Assembly (NCBI RefSeq): GCF_031143425.1
Contig: NC_090441.1
Span: 223,568,928-223,632,927, forward strand
Origin: Pleurodeles waltl
Taxonomy: Eukaryota; Chordata; Amphibia; Caudata; Salamandridae
Length of the DNA: 64,000 bases
Reading direction: 5' to 3'
Part shown: positions 22,790-34,969 of the stretch, piece after piece
Position numbering within the stretch: position 1 is the stretch's first letter
Layout of the letters: each line of letters starts with the position of its first letter
The notes under the pieces: model-generated
What the model saw: only the letters and a program-made list of their open reading frames with translations
What the model was told of the DNA's origin: nothing
The model's database searches: none
Translations under genes and position numbers: made by a program

Positions 22790-24071
22790 ATTTTAATCAC
22801 AATTCACAGAGCCTTCAAACAAATATTTACATATCAAAACTTAAATTATATATACAAAACATTTTTTGGTACATGCAAAAGAGCAGTGGGGAGGTGTTGG
22901 GGTTGATGAAGAATCCACAGGTAGAAACTGTATCTACCATTAAAAAAACGTTACTGAAGTTAAGTAGCTTGCTCCTCTGATGGACACATCTACCTGTGGA
23001 TTCCACACCTTTTAGAGTTCCCAAGCAGTCCTACTCTATGAGGGGGGTGCATGTCCGCCTACATCTATGTTCATGAAAAATAAGAATGAGCACAGTGAGT
23101 GTCCCTCCTCACTTTGGAGTCTTGACAATAGTGAGAAGAGTGGAGGACGGCCCAAGTTGCCGCTTTACAGATGCCAACTACAGGGATACCTCCAGCTAAA
23201 GCAGAAGTAGAAGATTTAGCTCCAGTGGAATGAGCACAAATATCTTCAGGAGGGTCTTTGTGAGCCCTGGCATAGCAGATCTCAATGAAAAGGATGATGT
23301 ATAATAACAAAGTCTTCCTATGCACTGCTTTTCTTTTCATCTTGCCCACATAGCCAAAAAGTAGCTGATCATCCAGACAGATTTCACAAAATCTATCCAC
23401 ATAAAAGTTAACAGCTATTTTGGGGTTCAATCAATGAATCGTTTCTTCCTCTTTAGATGTATGTGGAGGAGGATAGAAAGTGGTAAGGGTGATAGACTAG
23501 ACCAGATGAAAGGGAGTAAGAACCTTTTTTAGGAAAGCAGCCATGGTTGTAAACACAAACTTATCACAGTAAAGTGTTGTGAAAGAGGGTTTAACACTTA
23601 GGGCTTGTAACTCACTAACTTGTCTAGCAGACGTTAGAGCAATCAGAAAACTTAATTATAAGTAGACTTATGGACAACTATACAAAGGTTGAAATGGAGA
23701 ACACATAAGATAGGTAGACACTAAATTAAGATCCCTCGGCTGCATAGTTAATGAAGCGCTGTGTGCCATACCCTTAGTGGACAATCTGGGCTACTAATAT
23801 GACTTGGGCCCGGTCATGGTGAATCCACCTCAAAACCAGAGAAATAGTGGGGTTCGGTGGAAGCTTGTGAAAAAGATAGGAGGCCCAGTCCAATTGAAAC
23901 AGGCCCCTAAAAGCTCCTTGCACCAGATACTGGAGGATGCAGAATGACCTGCGACCTTCACACTGAGCTATGTTTTTTTTCTTCTTTTTTTTAAAACATT
24001 TCAGACCTTTATGGGATATCTGGGACCATGAGGGAGCCCTCAAAGGATCCCACATGGTCCCTACTGATTAT
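22790..24071 (-). pseudogene. DIRS-type tyrosine recombinase fragment
   Basis: On the minus strand, around 23560-23648, the translation reads LIALTSARQVSELQAL, matching the first catalytic-Arg region (TSARR-V-S-EL) of DIRS/Ngaro tyrosine recombinases. Downstream, at about 23110-23350, GKMKRKAVHRKTL, ICAHSTG (the H-x-x-R region, with Arg replaced by Gly) and GICKAATWAVLHSSHY (ending in the catalytic-Tyr region) follow in order. The frame is broken between the two halves. DIRS elements integrate by a recombinase rather than a DDE integrase. No terminal repeats identified; limits are approximate. Confidence 0.65.
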
Positions 24072-24554
24072 AGCCCTCATTAAAACTTTGGCGGGCAGCA
24101 ACCGCTGCCTGCCAAGTTGTAACCACCGTACGGCCACCAATGCGGCCGCACTTCTGCGTTGGCCATTTCAACATCCTCGCTGGGCCGGAAAACAAGTTTC
24201 TGCCCGCCGGCCCAGCGGGGATGTCGATCGCAACACAGGAGCCGGCTCCAAATGGTGTGCCCAGTGCAGTTACACCCGTCGCCATAGGGCCGTGGCAGGG
24301 GGCCCCCGACTCCCCTTTCCGCCATCCTTTTCATGGCGGTTCCTACCGCCATGAAAAGGCTGGCAGGAGGGGGACTCGTAATCCCCTGGGCAGTGCTGCA
24401 AGCAGCGCTGCACTGGAGGATTACAACCGCCGGGACCAACGTGGCGTTAAACCGCCGCGTCCGTAATCCCAAGGATTGCACCGCCAGCCTGTTGGCGGTG
24501 CAATCATTGAAACAGCCCTGGCGGTCTTTGACCGCCAGTGTTGTAATGAGGGCC
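24072..24554. mobile_element. Multi-hairpin inverted-repeat element (copy J, decayed)
   Basis: 483 bp flanked by TAT at 24069-24071 and 24555-24557. Termini AGCCCTCATT and AATGAGGGCC are near-perfect inverted repeats. Several hairpins remain, such as the GATTGCACCGCCAG / TTGGCGGTGCAATC pair (24474-24506) and CTGGCGGTC / GACCGCCAG (24521-24541). It interrupts or abuts the DIRS fragment. Confidence 0.75.
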
Positions 24555-24557
24555 TAT

Positions 24558-25480
24558 GTTTTTAACTTTATTATTTTTTATATTTTTTTTATTTTTTTTA
24601 ATACTTATCCCTTACAGGCTGCATGGCACTGCATCCCTGGCAGTGCCATTGCTTTAGCAAGCATGGAGCTGCTTTCACACCAGCTCCATGCTTACTGAAG
24701 CATTTCATCTTTGACAGAGATGATAGCTTTAGATTTTGAAGGTGGGACCTGCTTTATAGGTCACAAACAAAAGTGTTTGCTGTGGCTTGGCTGCATCTGC
24801 AAAGCTGTAGCCATGCCACAGCAAATAGGTATATCCTGGGGTAGGCACTGTGGGACATAGCAGGAGCCAGCCCTGGGGGGTGGTGGTCCCAGGGCCATTT
24901 GTGGCTCTAATGAGGACATAGCCCCGGGGAGTTAGTGGTTTAAAAATATTTGTCCCAGGGGTGGTGGTCACTGAGGACAGCGGGGAGGCCACACAGCCCT
25001 TGCTCATAAATCAGTATAGCTATGGTGAGGTGGAGGCCCCTGGAGCTTGGGGTTTCCCATTTTGTTTTATTAAATATTTGCCCAAGGGTGGTGGTCCCTG
25101 GGGCAGCAGGGGTGTGTGCGGCCCCCGCTCATAAATCAGTGTAGCCCCGGGGAGGTGGTGGTCCCCAGGGCTGTGGAAGAGGCCATCAGATCTCCCCCAC
25201 TTACGTGAACATTTTTGTTCGAGGTAGTGGTCCTCAGGGTGCAGATGGCCACCTGGCCCCCACTTATATTTGTATATGTGCCCCGATAGGTGGCGGTCAC
25301 TGGGGCTGTGGGGGAGGCCATAGGGCCTCTCCCACTGTAAAAAGCATTCCCTGGGGAAGGAGGCTGTGCACCCCCCACACACATTAGCTCAATTGCCCTG
25401 GGCAGGTGGTGGTCTCAGGGGCTTGTTAAAGCCCAATTAGGAGGGCCCTGTGCACCTCTCTTACATTAATCTTAAATGGA
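24558..25480. repeat. Degenerate tandem repeat (~100-120 bp units)
   Basis: From about 24850 to 25480 a motif like GGTGGTGGTCCCNGGGGC recurs roughly every 100-120 bp with CCCCGGGGAGGT and CATAAATCAGT words nearby, e.g. around 24885, 24970, 25090, 25155, 25225, 25290 and 25405. Units are diverged. 24558-24850 is T-rich and then anonymous. Confidence 0.55.
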
Positions 25481-26080
25481 CGCTGGACCTGGCCCCCCAA
25501 GGGGCAAATAAAAAAAAGTGCAGCATTTAAAAAACAATCTGCAGATTTTTCCTTTTTTATCTTTCTAAATGCTTTGTAGCCCTGGTGGGGTACCTCAGGG
25601 ACACCAGCACCAGGGCTAAGGCATTAGGGTGACTCTACCCTGGCCCCTTTTCTTTTTTTTTATCTTTTTTTCCACGACTCAGCTGAAGCTGACTCCCAAG
25701 ATGGCTGCCAACACTTTCATGTTGAATTATTGGCATCAAATCAAATATCAGCACTGGGACAACTGGAGCCGCGCCTCTATATATCTATATTTTTGGCATT
25801 AAACTACTCCAAAACTACTGAATGGATTTATACCAAACTACAAAAAGCGTGATCTATGGAACAGTATCTTGCTTTGTGCCAAATTTTGTGTAATTCCATT
25901 CAGTGGTTCGGGATCTTGGCATGTCTAAAGGTCCTATGAAAAATGAATGAGGAAACCTTGTTTTGGGACTCCCCTTTTTCTCAGTCCCCCCTTGACACAT
26001 CAGCCTGAAACTTTGAAAACCGAAGCTGAACTTTGCAAGTGGCTTCAAAGTTACAGGCAAAACAAAAAACGTTCTTCCTA
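25481..26080. other. Anonymous interspersed repeat, no gene
   Basis: No coding signal. Contains long T runs and segments such as AAACTACTGAATGGATT that look repeat-derived, leading directly into the TA tract. Not identified. Confidence 0.4.
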
Positions 26081-26082
26081 TG

Positions 26083-26084
<2 letters not shown>

Positions 26085-26152
<68 letters not shown>

Positions 26153-26160
26153 TTTATATT

Positions 26161-26198
<38 letters not shown>
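26085..26198. repeat. (TA)n microsatellite with palindromic interruption
   Basis: About 60 bp of pure TA, a short GTATATTTTATATTTAC interruption, then about 35 bp more of TA. Self-complementary overall and able to form a cruciform. Confidence 0.95.
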
Positions 26199-26203
<5 letters not shown>

Positions 26204-27204
26204 AAATTTACTGAAAAAAAAGTTACAGGGACATTATAGTTAGGTTCACATTTTAAATGTACAAAATCATAGAAATTCACCAGTTATAGCTACCTCAAGT
26301 AGCCATAACTCGGGTCATAAGGTAACTATAGCTCACGCCCCCCCCCATGTGTGTCATGCACTTGGCATGCTTGTTTGGCTATTTTGGTCGTAGGTGTTAC
26401 ACTAGTTGCAGTTATTGATGTCTTTGCAATTTGTTAATATTTCAATAAATTGGTACAGAGTTGGGTGGTTTCTTCCAAAGGTTACTTGGAAGGAGTTATG
26501 GTACCCTTCTACTCTGAGGTTTGTTTTTTGTATCGAGTGAAGGTGTTTTGAGTCTACATATTCCAAGCGAAGATGGGTAACTTGTGTTGAAGTCTGTACA
26601 CAGAGTGGTGCATGTGGTCACAAAAAGTATCTTCCATGAAATCTGACAGGGTAGAGAGTTTTTCCCTCATTTGTCTGGTAAAATTGTAAGCCCATCAATA
26701 GGCCATAATGTGTAGTTACCCATTTTTGTGGTTTCTCAATTTTGTTGACAATTTGGACTTAGATAGCAAGCTAATACTGAGTGTGGAGATTTGGAGTATA
26801 AGGAAGACTTGTATTGCCATAGGGGATATGCTTTTAGTATTGTTTGTATCATGGCATGTTCGAAGTCCATGGCTAATTGTGTGGGTAATAGTGATATGTG
26901 TTGTCTTTTATGTTGCTAACAGTTCTTGCCACATGGAGTTGTGATTGTTTTGGTATTAATGCATAGACTAATAGTTTATTAGTGTTTCATTGTTACCCAG
27001 TTATTGTGTACATGTGAGTAAATGATGCAGGGCATTATTTTAAGGATCAATCGATCAATCAATTACTGCATAAAGTTAGAGTTAATTGAGTTGTTTGTTG
27101 CAATAAGAATTATAAATGTTTCTCATTGTTCTCATTTTTATGCAAAAAGTTTTGTATAAGTTAATTTTACATGCTCAGCAGTCTCTATTTCCTCAAATGT
27201 TATT
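26199..27204. other. No gene seen; AT-rich anonymous sequence
   Basis: No frame above about 90 codons, no TIR or LTR end. A C9 homopolymer lies at 26337-26345 and an ATCGATCAATCAATT microsatellite-like patch near 27045-27065. Confidence 0.5.
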
Positions 27205-27237
27205 GGTCCAGACCGCCATGCCTGCGGAAATTACTGC
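27205..27237. mobile_element. Left remnant of multi-hairpin element D
   Basis: GTCCAGACCGCCATGCC at 27206-27222 is the exact reverse complement of 51717-51733, on the other side of the nested block. Before insertion of LTR C these arms formed a 17-bp stem with a loop of about 19 nt, so C landed in a hairpin loop. No terminal repeat is visible left of 27205. Confidence 0.65.
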
Positions 27238-29657
27238 TGTAGAAAAGTACCATCTTTCTTGGTATGCTCCCCCATTTTTTACATGTATGTCAGTTTGTTT
27301 TTGCCTGTCTCACTGGGATCCTGCTAGCCAGGACCCCAGTGCTCATAGTTTGTGGCCTGAATGTGTATACCTGTGTAGTGCCTAACTGCATCACTGAGGC
27401 GAATCAGAACCTCAGTGCTCATGCTCTCTCTGCATTTAAATTTGTCACTATAGGCTAGTGACCACTTTTACCAATTTCAATTGGCATACTGGAACACCCT
27501 TATAGTTCCATAGCATATGCTACCTGGGTAACCAGGGTATTCCGGTTCCAGGAGATCCATATGTGCTGCAGCATTTCATTTGCACCCATAGGGAGCTCAG
27601 ACAAACCTTTACACAGGACTGCCATTGCAGCCTGAGTGAAATAACGCACATGGTATTTCACAGCCATTTTACACAGCACTTAAGTAACTTATAAGTCACC
27701 TATATGTCTAACCCTCACTTGCTGAAGGTGAGGTGCAAAGTTACTAAGTGTGAGGGCACCCTTGCACTAGCAAAGGTGCCCACACATAGTTCAGGGCCAT
27801 TTCCCCAAACTTTGTCAGGGCGGGGACACCACTACACGCATGCACTACATATAGTTCAATATCTATATGTAGCTTCACAATGGTAACTCCGAATATGGCC
27901 ATGTAACATGTCTAAGATGAAGGAATTGTCCCCCCATTCCAAATCTGGTTTTGGGGAGCCAATTCCCTGCATCCTGGGGGCCCCACTTTGGACCCCCAGT
28001 ACTGCCAAACCAGCTCTCTGGGGATTTCTTTGCAGCTACAGCTGCTGCCACCCCACAGACAGAGTTCTGCCCTCCTGCGGTCTGGGCAGCCCAGTCCCAA
28101 GAAGGCAGAACAAAGGATTTCCTCTTTGGAAATAGGCGTTAAAGGCTGGGGAGGGGTAGCCTCTCCCAGCCTCTGGAAATGCTTTGAAGGGCACAGGTGG
28201 TGCCCTTCTTGCATAGGCCAGTCTATACCGGTTTAGGGAACCCCCCCATGTCCCTACTGTGGCGTGAAACTGGACAAAGAAAAGGGGAGTGACCTCTCCC
28301 CTGTCCATCACCACCCTATGGTTGGTACCCAGAGCTCCTCCAGTGTGTCTCAGACCTCTGCCATCTTGGTTCCAGAGGTGTAGGGGCACTCTGAAGGCCT
28401 CTCAGTGGCCAGTGCCAGCAGGTGACATCAGAGACCCCTCCTGATAGGTGCATACCTGACTAGGTGGCCAATCTTCCTCTGCGGGCTATTTAAGGTCTCT
28501 CCAGTGGGCTTTTCCTCAGATTACGACTTGCAAGAATTCATCAGGGTTCCTCTGCACTTCTCTCTTTGACGTCTGCCAAGGATCGACCGCTGACTGCTCC
28601 AGGACGCCTGCAAAACTGCAACAAAGTAGCCAGAAGACTACCAGCAACATTGTAGCGCCTATTCCTTCCGGCTTTCTCAACTGTTTCCTGGTGGTGCATG
28701 CTCTGGGGGCTGCCTGCCTTCACCCTGCACTGGAAGCCACGAAGAAATCTCCCATGGGTGGATGGAATCTTCCCCCTGCTCCAGCAGGCAACAAACATCA
28801 GCTTCACCTGTACTCTGGATGCCCCTCTCATCCTGATGAACATGGCCCCTGGAACACAGGTGGTGGACCCAAGTAACCCAGACTGTCCAATGGTCCAACT
28901 GTTCAAATTTGGAGGAAATCAGTCCTTGTCTCCCCTTTCCAGACATTAATCCTGTGCACCCCCATGACCTGCAGCTACAAAGGCTTCTGTGCACATTTTC
29001 AAGAAATCCTGCATGCACAGCTGAGCCTAGGTCCCCAGCGCTCTGTCCTGCGATGCTCAGCTCCATGAGTTGATCTCCGGTGTCGTGGGACCTCCTTTTG
29101 CAGTGTTGATATGACCGCCATGTTCAGTCTTCTTGAACCTGTGTTCAAAGACTTCTGTGGGTGCTTCCTGCCTATGCGTGAGCTCTCTACATTGCTGGAG
29201 GCCCCCTCTGTATCATCTTCTAAGTGGCAACATCCTGGTCCTTCCTGGGCCTGGGCAGCACCTTTTTTCTCCAACCACAACTCTTGCAGCTAGCAAGGCT
29301 TGTTTGCAGTTTTTTGCCAAGGAAACAATGCTGCATCATCCAGCACGCCGTGGGACATCATCTGCACAAAGAAGAACTTCCTACCTCCTTCCGTTGTTGC
29401 AAATTGTGCAGCTTCTTCCAACCAGAGGAACCCATTTCACACCTTCATCTGGGTTTTTTGGACTCCTGCCCCACTGGACACTTTAGCAACTCTTGGACTT
29501 GATCCCTTTCCTTTGAAGGTCTTCAGGTCCAGGAATCCTTCTTCAGTGCTCTGCAATCTGTTGTGGTCCTTGCAAAATCCTGTATCACGACTTTAGTGTG
29601 TTTCTGGGGAAATAGTAGTATTTTACTCCTACTTTCCAGGGTCTTGGGGTGGGGTAT
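27238..29657 (+). mobile_element. Solo Gmr1-type LTR C, 5' portion
   Basis: Starts TGTAGAAAAGTACCATC and follows the family LTR to 29657, where element A interrupts it; it resumes at 51204 and ends at 51707. The reconstructed length is about 2.92 kb. Flanks ACTGC (27233-27237) and ACTGT (51708-51712) are a 5-bp target duplication with one change. The TATA-like GCTATTTAAGG lies at 28486-28496. The usual splice-donor-like site is mutated here (GGAGGAAATC near 28912). No internal region, so it is a solo LTR. Confidence 0.85.
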
Positions 29658-32651
29658 TGTAGGAGGCTGGACTGGCTTGTAGTGAGCACCAAGGGGTACT
29701 TGCACCTTGCACCAGGCCCAGTTATCCCTTATTAGTGTATAGGGTGTCTAGCAGCTTAGGCTGATAGATAATGGTAGCTTAGCAGAGCAGCTTAGGCTGA
29801 ACTAGGAGACGTGTGAAGCTACTACAGTACCACTTAGTGTCATATGCACAATATCATAAGAAAACACAATACACAGTTATACTAAAAATAAAGGTACTTT
29901 TTTTTATGACAATATGCCAAAGTATCTTAGAGTGTACCCTCAGTGAGAGGATAGGAAATATACACAAGATATATATACACAATAGCAAAAATATGCAGTA
30001 TAGTCTTAGAAAACAGTGCAAACAATGTATAGTTACCATAGGATGCAATGGGGAAACATAGGGATAGGGGCAACACAAACTATATACTCCAAAAGTGGAA
30101 TGCGAACCACGAATGGACCCCAAACCTATGTGACCTTGAAGAGGGTCGCTGGGACTATTAGAAAATAGTGAGAGTTAGAAAAATAACCCTCCCCAAGACC
30201 CTGAAAAGTGAGTGCAAAGTGCACTAAAGTTCCCCTAAGGACAAAGAAGTCGTGTTAGAGGAATAATGCAGGAAAGACACAAACCAGCAATGCAATAACT
30301 GTGGATTTCCAATCTAGGGTACCTGTGGAACAAGGGGAACAAGTCCAAAAGTCACAATCAAGTCGGAGATGGGCAGATGCCCAGGAAATGCCAGCTGCGG
30401 GTGCAAAGAAGCTTCGACTGGACAGAAGAAGCTGAGGTTCCTGCAGGAACGAAAAGGGCTAGAGACTTCCCCTTTGGTGGACGGATCCCACTCGCATTGG
30501 AGAGTCGTGCAGAAGTGTTTTCCCGCCGGAAGGACGCAAACAAGCCTTGCTAGTTGCAAATCGTGCGTTTGGCGTTTTTCGATGCTGCTGGGGCCCAGGA
30601 GGGACCAGGAGGTCGCAAATTGGACCTGAAGAGAGAAGGGACGTCGAGCAAGACAAAGAGTCCTCACTGAAGCAGGTAGCACCCAGAGAAGTCCCAGAAA
30701 CAGGCACTACAAGGATGCATGAAACGGTGCTCGCCGAAGTTGCACAAAGGAGTCCCACGTCACCGGAGACCAACTTAGAAAGTCGTGCAATGCAGGTTAG
30801 AGTGCCGTGGACCCAGGCTTGGCTGTGCACAAAGGATTTCCGCCGGAAGTGCATAGGGGCCGGAGTAGCTGCAAAGTCGCGGTTCCCAGCAATGCAGCCC
30901 AGCGAGGTGAGGCAAGGACTTACCTCCACCAAACTTGGAATGAAGAGTCACTGGACTGTGGGGGTCACTTGGACAGAGTCGCTGGATTCGAGGGACCTCG
31001 CTCGTCGTGCTGAGAGGAGACCCAAGGGACCGATAATGCAGCTTTTTGGTGCCTGCGGTTGCAGGGGGAAGATTCCGTCGACCCACGGGAGATTTCTTCG
31101 GAGCTTCTGGTGCAGAGAGGAGGCAGACTACCCCCACAGCATGCACAAGCAGGAAAACAGTCGAGAAGGCGGCAGGATCAGCGTTACAGAGTTGCAGTAG
31201 TCGTCTTTATTACTATGTTGCAGGTTTGCAGGCTTCCAGCGCGGTCAGCAGTCGATTCCTTATCAGAAGGTGAAGAGAGAGATGCAGAGGAACTCGGATG
31301 AGCTCTTGCATTCGTTATCTAAAGTTTCCCCAGAGACAGAGACCCTAAATAGCCAGAAAAGAGGGTTTGGCTACCTAGGAGAGAGGATAGGCTACTAACA
31401 CCTGAAGGAGCCTATCAGCAGGAGTCTCTGACGTCACCTGGTGGCACTGGCCACTCAGAGCAGTCCAGTGTGCCAGCAGCACCTCTGTTTCCAAGATGGC
31501 AGAGGTCTGGAGCACACTGGAGGAGCTCTGGACACCTCCCAGGGGAGGTGCAGGTCAGGGGAGTGGTCACTCCCCTTTCCTTTGTCCAGTTTCGCTCCAG
31601 AGCAGGGGCTAAGGGGTCCCTGAACCGGTGTAGACTGGCTTATGCAGAATTGGGCACATCTGTGCCCAAGAAAGCATTTCCAGAGGCTGGGGGAGGCTAC
31701 TCCTCCCCTGCCTTCACACCATTTTCCAAAGGGAGAGGGTGTCACACCCTCTCTCAGAGGAAGTTCTTTGTTCTGCCATCCTGGGCCAGGCCTGGCTGGA
31801 CCCCAGGAGGGCAGATGCCTGTCTGAGGGGTTGGCAGCAGCAGCAGCTGCAGTGAAACCCCAGGAAGGGCAGTTTGGCAGTACCAGGGTCTGTGCTACAG
31901 ACCACTGGGATCATGGGATTGTGCCAACTATGCCAGGATGGCATAGAGGGGGCAATTCCATGATCATAGACATGTTACATGGCCATATTCGGAGTTACCA
32001 TTGTGAAGCTACATATAGGTAGTGACCTATATGTAGTGCACGCGTGTAATGGTGTCCCCGCACTCACAAAGTTCAGGGAATTGGCTCTGAACAATGTGGG
32101 GGCACCTTGGCTAGTGCCAGGGTGCCCTCACACTAAGTAACTTTGCACCTAACCTTTACCAGGTAAAGGTTAGACACATAGGTGACTTATAAGTTACTTA
32201 AGTGCAGTGTAAAATGGCTGTGAAATAACGTGGACGTTATTTCACTCAGGCTGCAGTGGCAGGCCTGTGTAAGGATTGTCAGAGCTCCCTATGGGTGGCA
32301 AAAGAAATGCTGCAGCCCATAGGGATCTCCTGGAACCCCAATACCCTGGGTACCTCAGTACCATATACTAGGGAATTATAAGGGTGTTCCAGTAAGCCAA
32401 TGTAAATTGGTAAAAATGGTCACTAGCCTGTTAGTGACAATTTGGAAAGAAATGAGAGAGCATAACCACTGAGGTTCTGATTAGCAGAGCCTCAGTGAGA
32501 CAGTTAGTTACTACACAGGTAACACATTCAGGCACACTTATGAGCACTGGGGCCCTGGGTTACCAGGGTCCCAGTGACACATACAACTAAAACAACATAT
32601 ATACAGTGAAAAATGGGGGTAACATGCCAGGCAAGATGGTACTTTCCTACA
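29658..32651 (-). mobile_element. 3' LTR of element A (2994 bp)
   Basis: Begins TGTAGGAAAGTACCATCTT at 32651 and ends in CCTCCTACA at 29658. Highly similar to the 5' LTR apart from the 356-bp duplication present only there. Where other LTRs have AATAAA near the 3' end, this copy has a run of A (plus strand TTTTTTTT near 29899-29906), so its poly(A) signal is lost. Putative splice sites span 30323-30923. Frames of 120-217 codons on both strands recur in all sibling LTRs and look non-coding. Confidence 0.92.
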
Positions 32652-32666
32652 CAACCCCCCCCAAAA
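32652..32666 (-). other. Polypurine tract of element A
   Basis: Minus strand TTTTGGGGGGGG plus TTG abuts the 3' LTR start. The same G-run followed by TTG precedes the 3' LTR of element B (41571-41582). Confidence 0.8.
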
Positions 32667-32696
32667 TGAAGGACAATAAGACTAGCCATGACCTGA

Positions 32697-34827
32697 TTAG
32701 TCTTCATTGTCTAAGTGGAAATATCTGGAGAGTCCATCTGCATTGGAGTGGCTACTCCCAGGTCTATGTTCCACTGTATAGTCCATTCCCTGTAGGGATA
32801 TGGACCACCTCAACAATTTAGGATTTTCACCTTTCATTTGTTTTAGCCAAAGTAGAGGTTTGTGGTCTGTCTGAACAATGAAGTGAGTGCCAAACAGGTA
32901 TGGCCTCAACTTCTTCAGAGCCCAGACCACAGCAAAGGCCTCCCTCTCAATAGCAGACCAACGCTTTTCTCTAGGGGTCAACCTCCTACTAATAAAAGCA
33001 ACAGGTTGATCCTGGCCCTCAGAATTAAGTTGTGATAGGACTGCCCCTACTCCTAATTCAGATGCATCAGTTTGGACATAGAATTTTTTAGAGTAACAAG
33101 GGCTTTTCAGGACAGGTGCAGAGCACATGGCCTGCTTCAGCTCCTCAAAAGCTTTCTGACAGTTTGCTGTCCATAATACCTTTTTAGGCATTTTCTTGGA
33201 TGTGAGGTCATTAAGAGGGGCTGCAATGGAGCCATAGTTCTTAATGAACCTCCTGTAATACCCAGTGAGGCCTAGGAAGGCTCTCACCTGAGTCTGAGTG
33301 GTAGGGGGAACCCAATCAATAATTGTTTGGATTTTCCCCTGAAGTGGTGCAATCTGTTCCCCACCAACAAGGTGTCCCAGATAAACCACCTTACCCTGCC
33401 CTATCTGGCACTTTGAAGCCTTGATAGTGAGGCCTGCCTTTTGCAGGGCCTCCAAAACTTTCCATAGGTGGACCAGGTGATCATCCCAGCTGGAGCTAAA
33501 GACAGCTATATCGTCCAAATATGCTGCACTGAAAGCTTCCAGCCCTTGCAGGACTGTGTTCACCAACCTTTGAAAAGTGGCAGGTGCATTTTTCAAACCA
33601 AAAGGCATTACAGTAAACTGGTAATGTCCTCCAATGGTAGAAAATGCAGTCTTAGGTTTAGCATCTTCTGATAATTTGTTCTGCCAATACCCTGCAGTCA
33701 AATCAAAAGTGCTTAGATACTTGGCAGATGCCAGTGTATCTATAAGCTCATCTGCCCTGGGTATAGGGTGAGCATCAGTTTTGGTTACCAAGTTGAGACC
33801 TCTATAGTCTACACAAAACCGCATTTCCTTCTTTCCATCTTTAGAATTGGGTTTTGGTACCAGTACCACAGGAGAAGCCCATGGACTGTCAGAGTGCTCA
33901 ACCACTCCTAGATCCAACATTTTCTGAACTTCTTGCTTTATGCAGTCCCTGACATGGTCAGGCTGCCTATAGATCTTACTTTTGACAGGTAAACTGTCTC
34001 CAGTATCTATAGTGTGCTCACACCAAGAAGTGGTACCTGGCACAGTAGAGAAGAGTTCAGAGAATTGATCTAGGAGATTTATGCAATTATCTTTCTGCTC
34101 AGCAGTAAGACAATCAGCCAAAACTACACCTTCCACAAGAGCGTCTTGTTCTGTGGAAGAGAAGAGATCAGGTAGAGGATCACTGTCTTCTTCCTGTCCC
34201 TCATCAGTTGCCATGAGCAGGGTGAGATCAGCCCTGTCATAGTAGGGTTTCAGGCGGTTGACATGGAGCACCCTAAGGGGACTCCTGGCAGTGCCTAAGC
34301 CAACCAAGTAGGTGACATCACCCTTCATTTCAACAATTGTGTGGGGTCCACTCCATTTATCTTGGAGTGCTCTTGGGGCCACAGGCTCCAAGACCCACAC
34401 TTTCTGCCCTGGTTGGTACTGAACCAAAACAGCCTTCTGATCATGCCATTGCTTCTGGAGCTCTTGGCTGGCCTGAAGGTTTTTACTGGCCTTTTTCATG
34501 TACTCAGCCATCCTTGATCTGAGGCCAAGTACATAGTCCACAATATCCTGCTTAGGAGCTTTTAAAGGTTGTTCCCAACCCTCCTTTACAAGTGTGAGTG
34601 GACCCCTAACAGGGTGTCCAAAAAGAAGTTCAAAGGGGCTGAAGCCCACTCCTTTCTGGGGTACCTCCCTGTAGGCAAAAAGGAGGCATGGTAGAAGGAT
34701 ATCCCATCTCCTGCGGAGTTTTTCAGGGAGACCCATAATCATGCCTTTGAGAGTTTTATTAAATCTCTCCACCAGTCCATTTGTTTGTGGATGATAGGGT
34801 GTTGTGAACTTGTACGTTACACCACAC
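32697..34827 (-). pseudogene. Element A pol: integrase end, RT, RNase H
   Basis: The frame opens in the integrase core at the catalytic-Glu region (GLVERFNKTLKG, about 34740-34780), runs through the integrase C-terminus with LQDKWSGPHTIVEM, then the RT: MRFCVDYRGLN, STFDLTAGYWQ, MPFGLKNAPATFQ and the catalytic YLDD at about 33508-33520. RNase H follows with VQTDASELGVGAVLS, IEREAFAVVWAL and VQTDHKPLLW (33080 to 32850) and a stop at 32697. All catalytic residues I can place are present. It is separated from the first half by element B, inserted between the second Asp and the Glu of the integrase triad. Confidence 0.93.
34823..34827 (+). other. Target duplication of element B, left copy (CACAC)
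   Basis: CACAC at 34823-34827 is matched by CACAC at 44728-44732 immediately outside the other LTR. Five bases is the usual size for Ty3/gypsy integration. Confidence 0.9.
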
Positions 34828-34969
34828 TGTGAGAAGGTAGCCTCTTTCTAGCCTTGTTACCCCCACTTTTGGCCTGTTTGTGAGTGTATGTCAGGGTGTT
34901 TGTCACTGTTTTCACTGTCTCACTGGGATCCTGATAGCCAGGCCTCAGTGCTCATAGTGAAAACACTAT

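Noticed and set aside
23774..24055. A Lys-rich minus-strand frame upstream of the recombinase fragment
   Set aside because: The KKKKKK run comes from a T-homopolymer and the rest has no similarity to DIRS RT or RNase H that I can see.
25947..26280. Frames with Tyr-Ile repeats
   Set aside because: Pure translation of the (TA)n tract.
30547..31200. A 211-217-codon antisense frame present in the Gmr1 LTRs (also 43184-43819 and 48743-49396)
   Set aside because: It recurs because the LTRs are recent copies of each other. It is truncated in B's 5' LTR (37116-37550), is antisense to the element and has no recognisable domain; several other overlapping frames are equally conserved.
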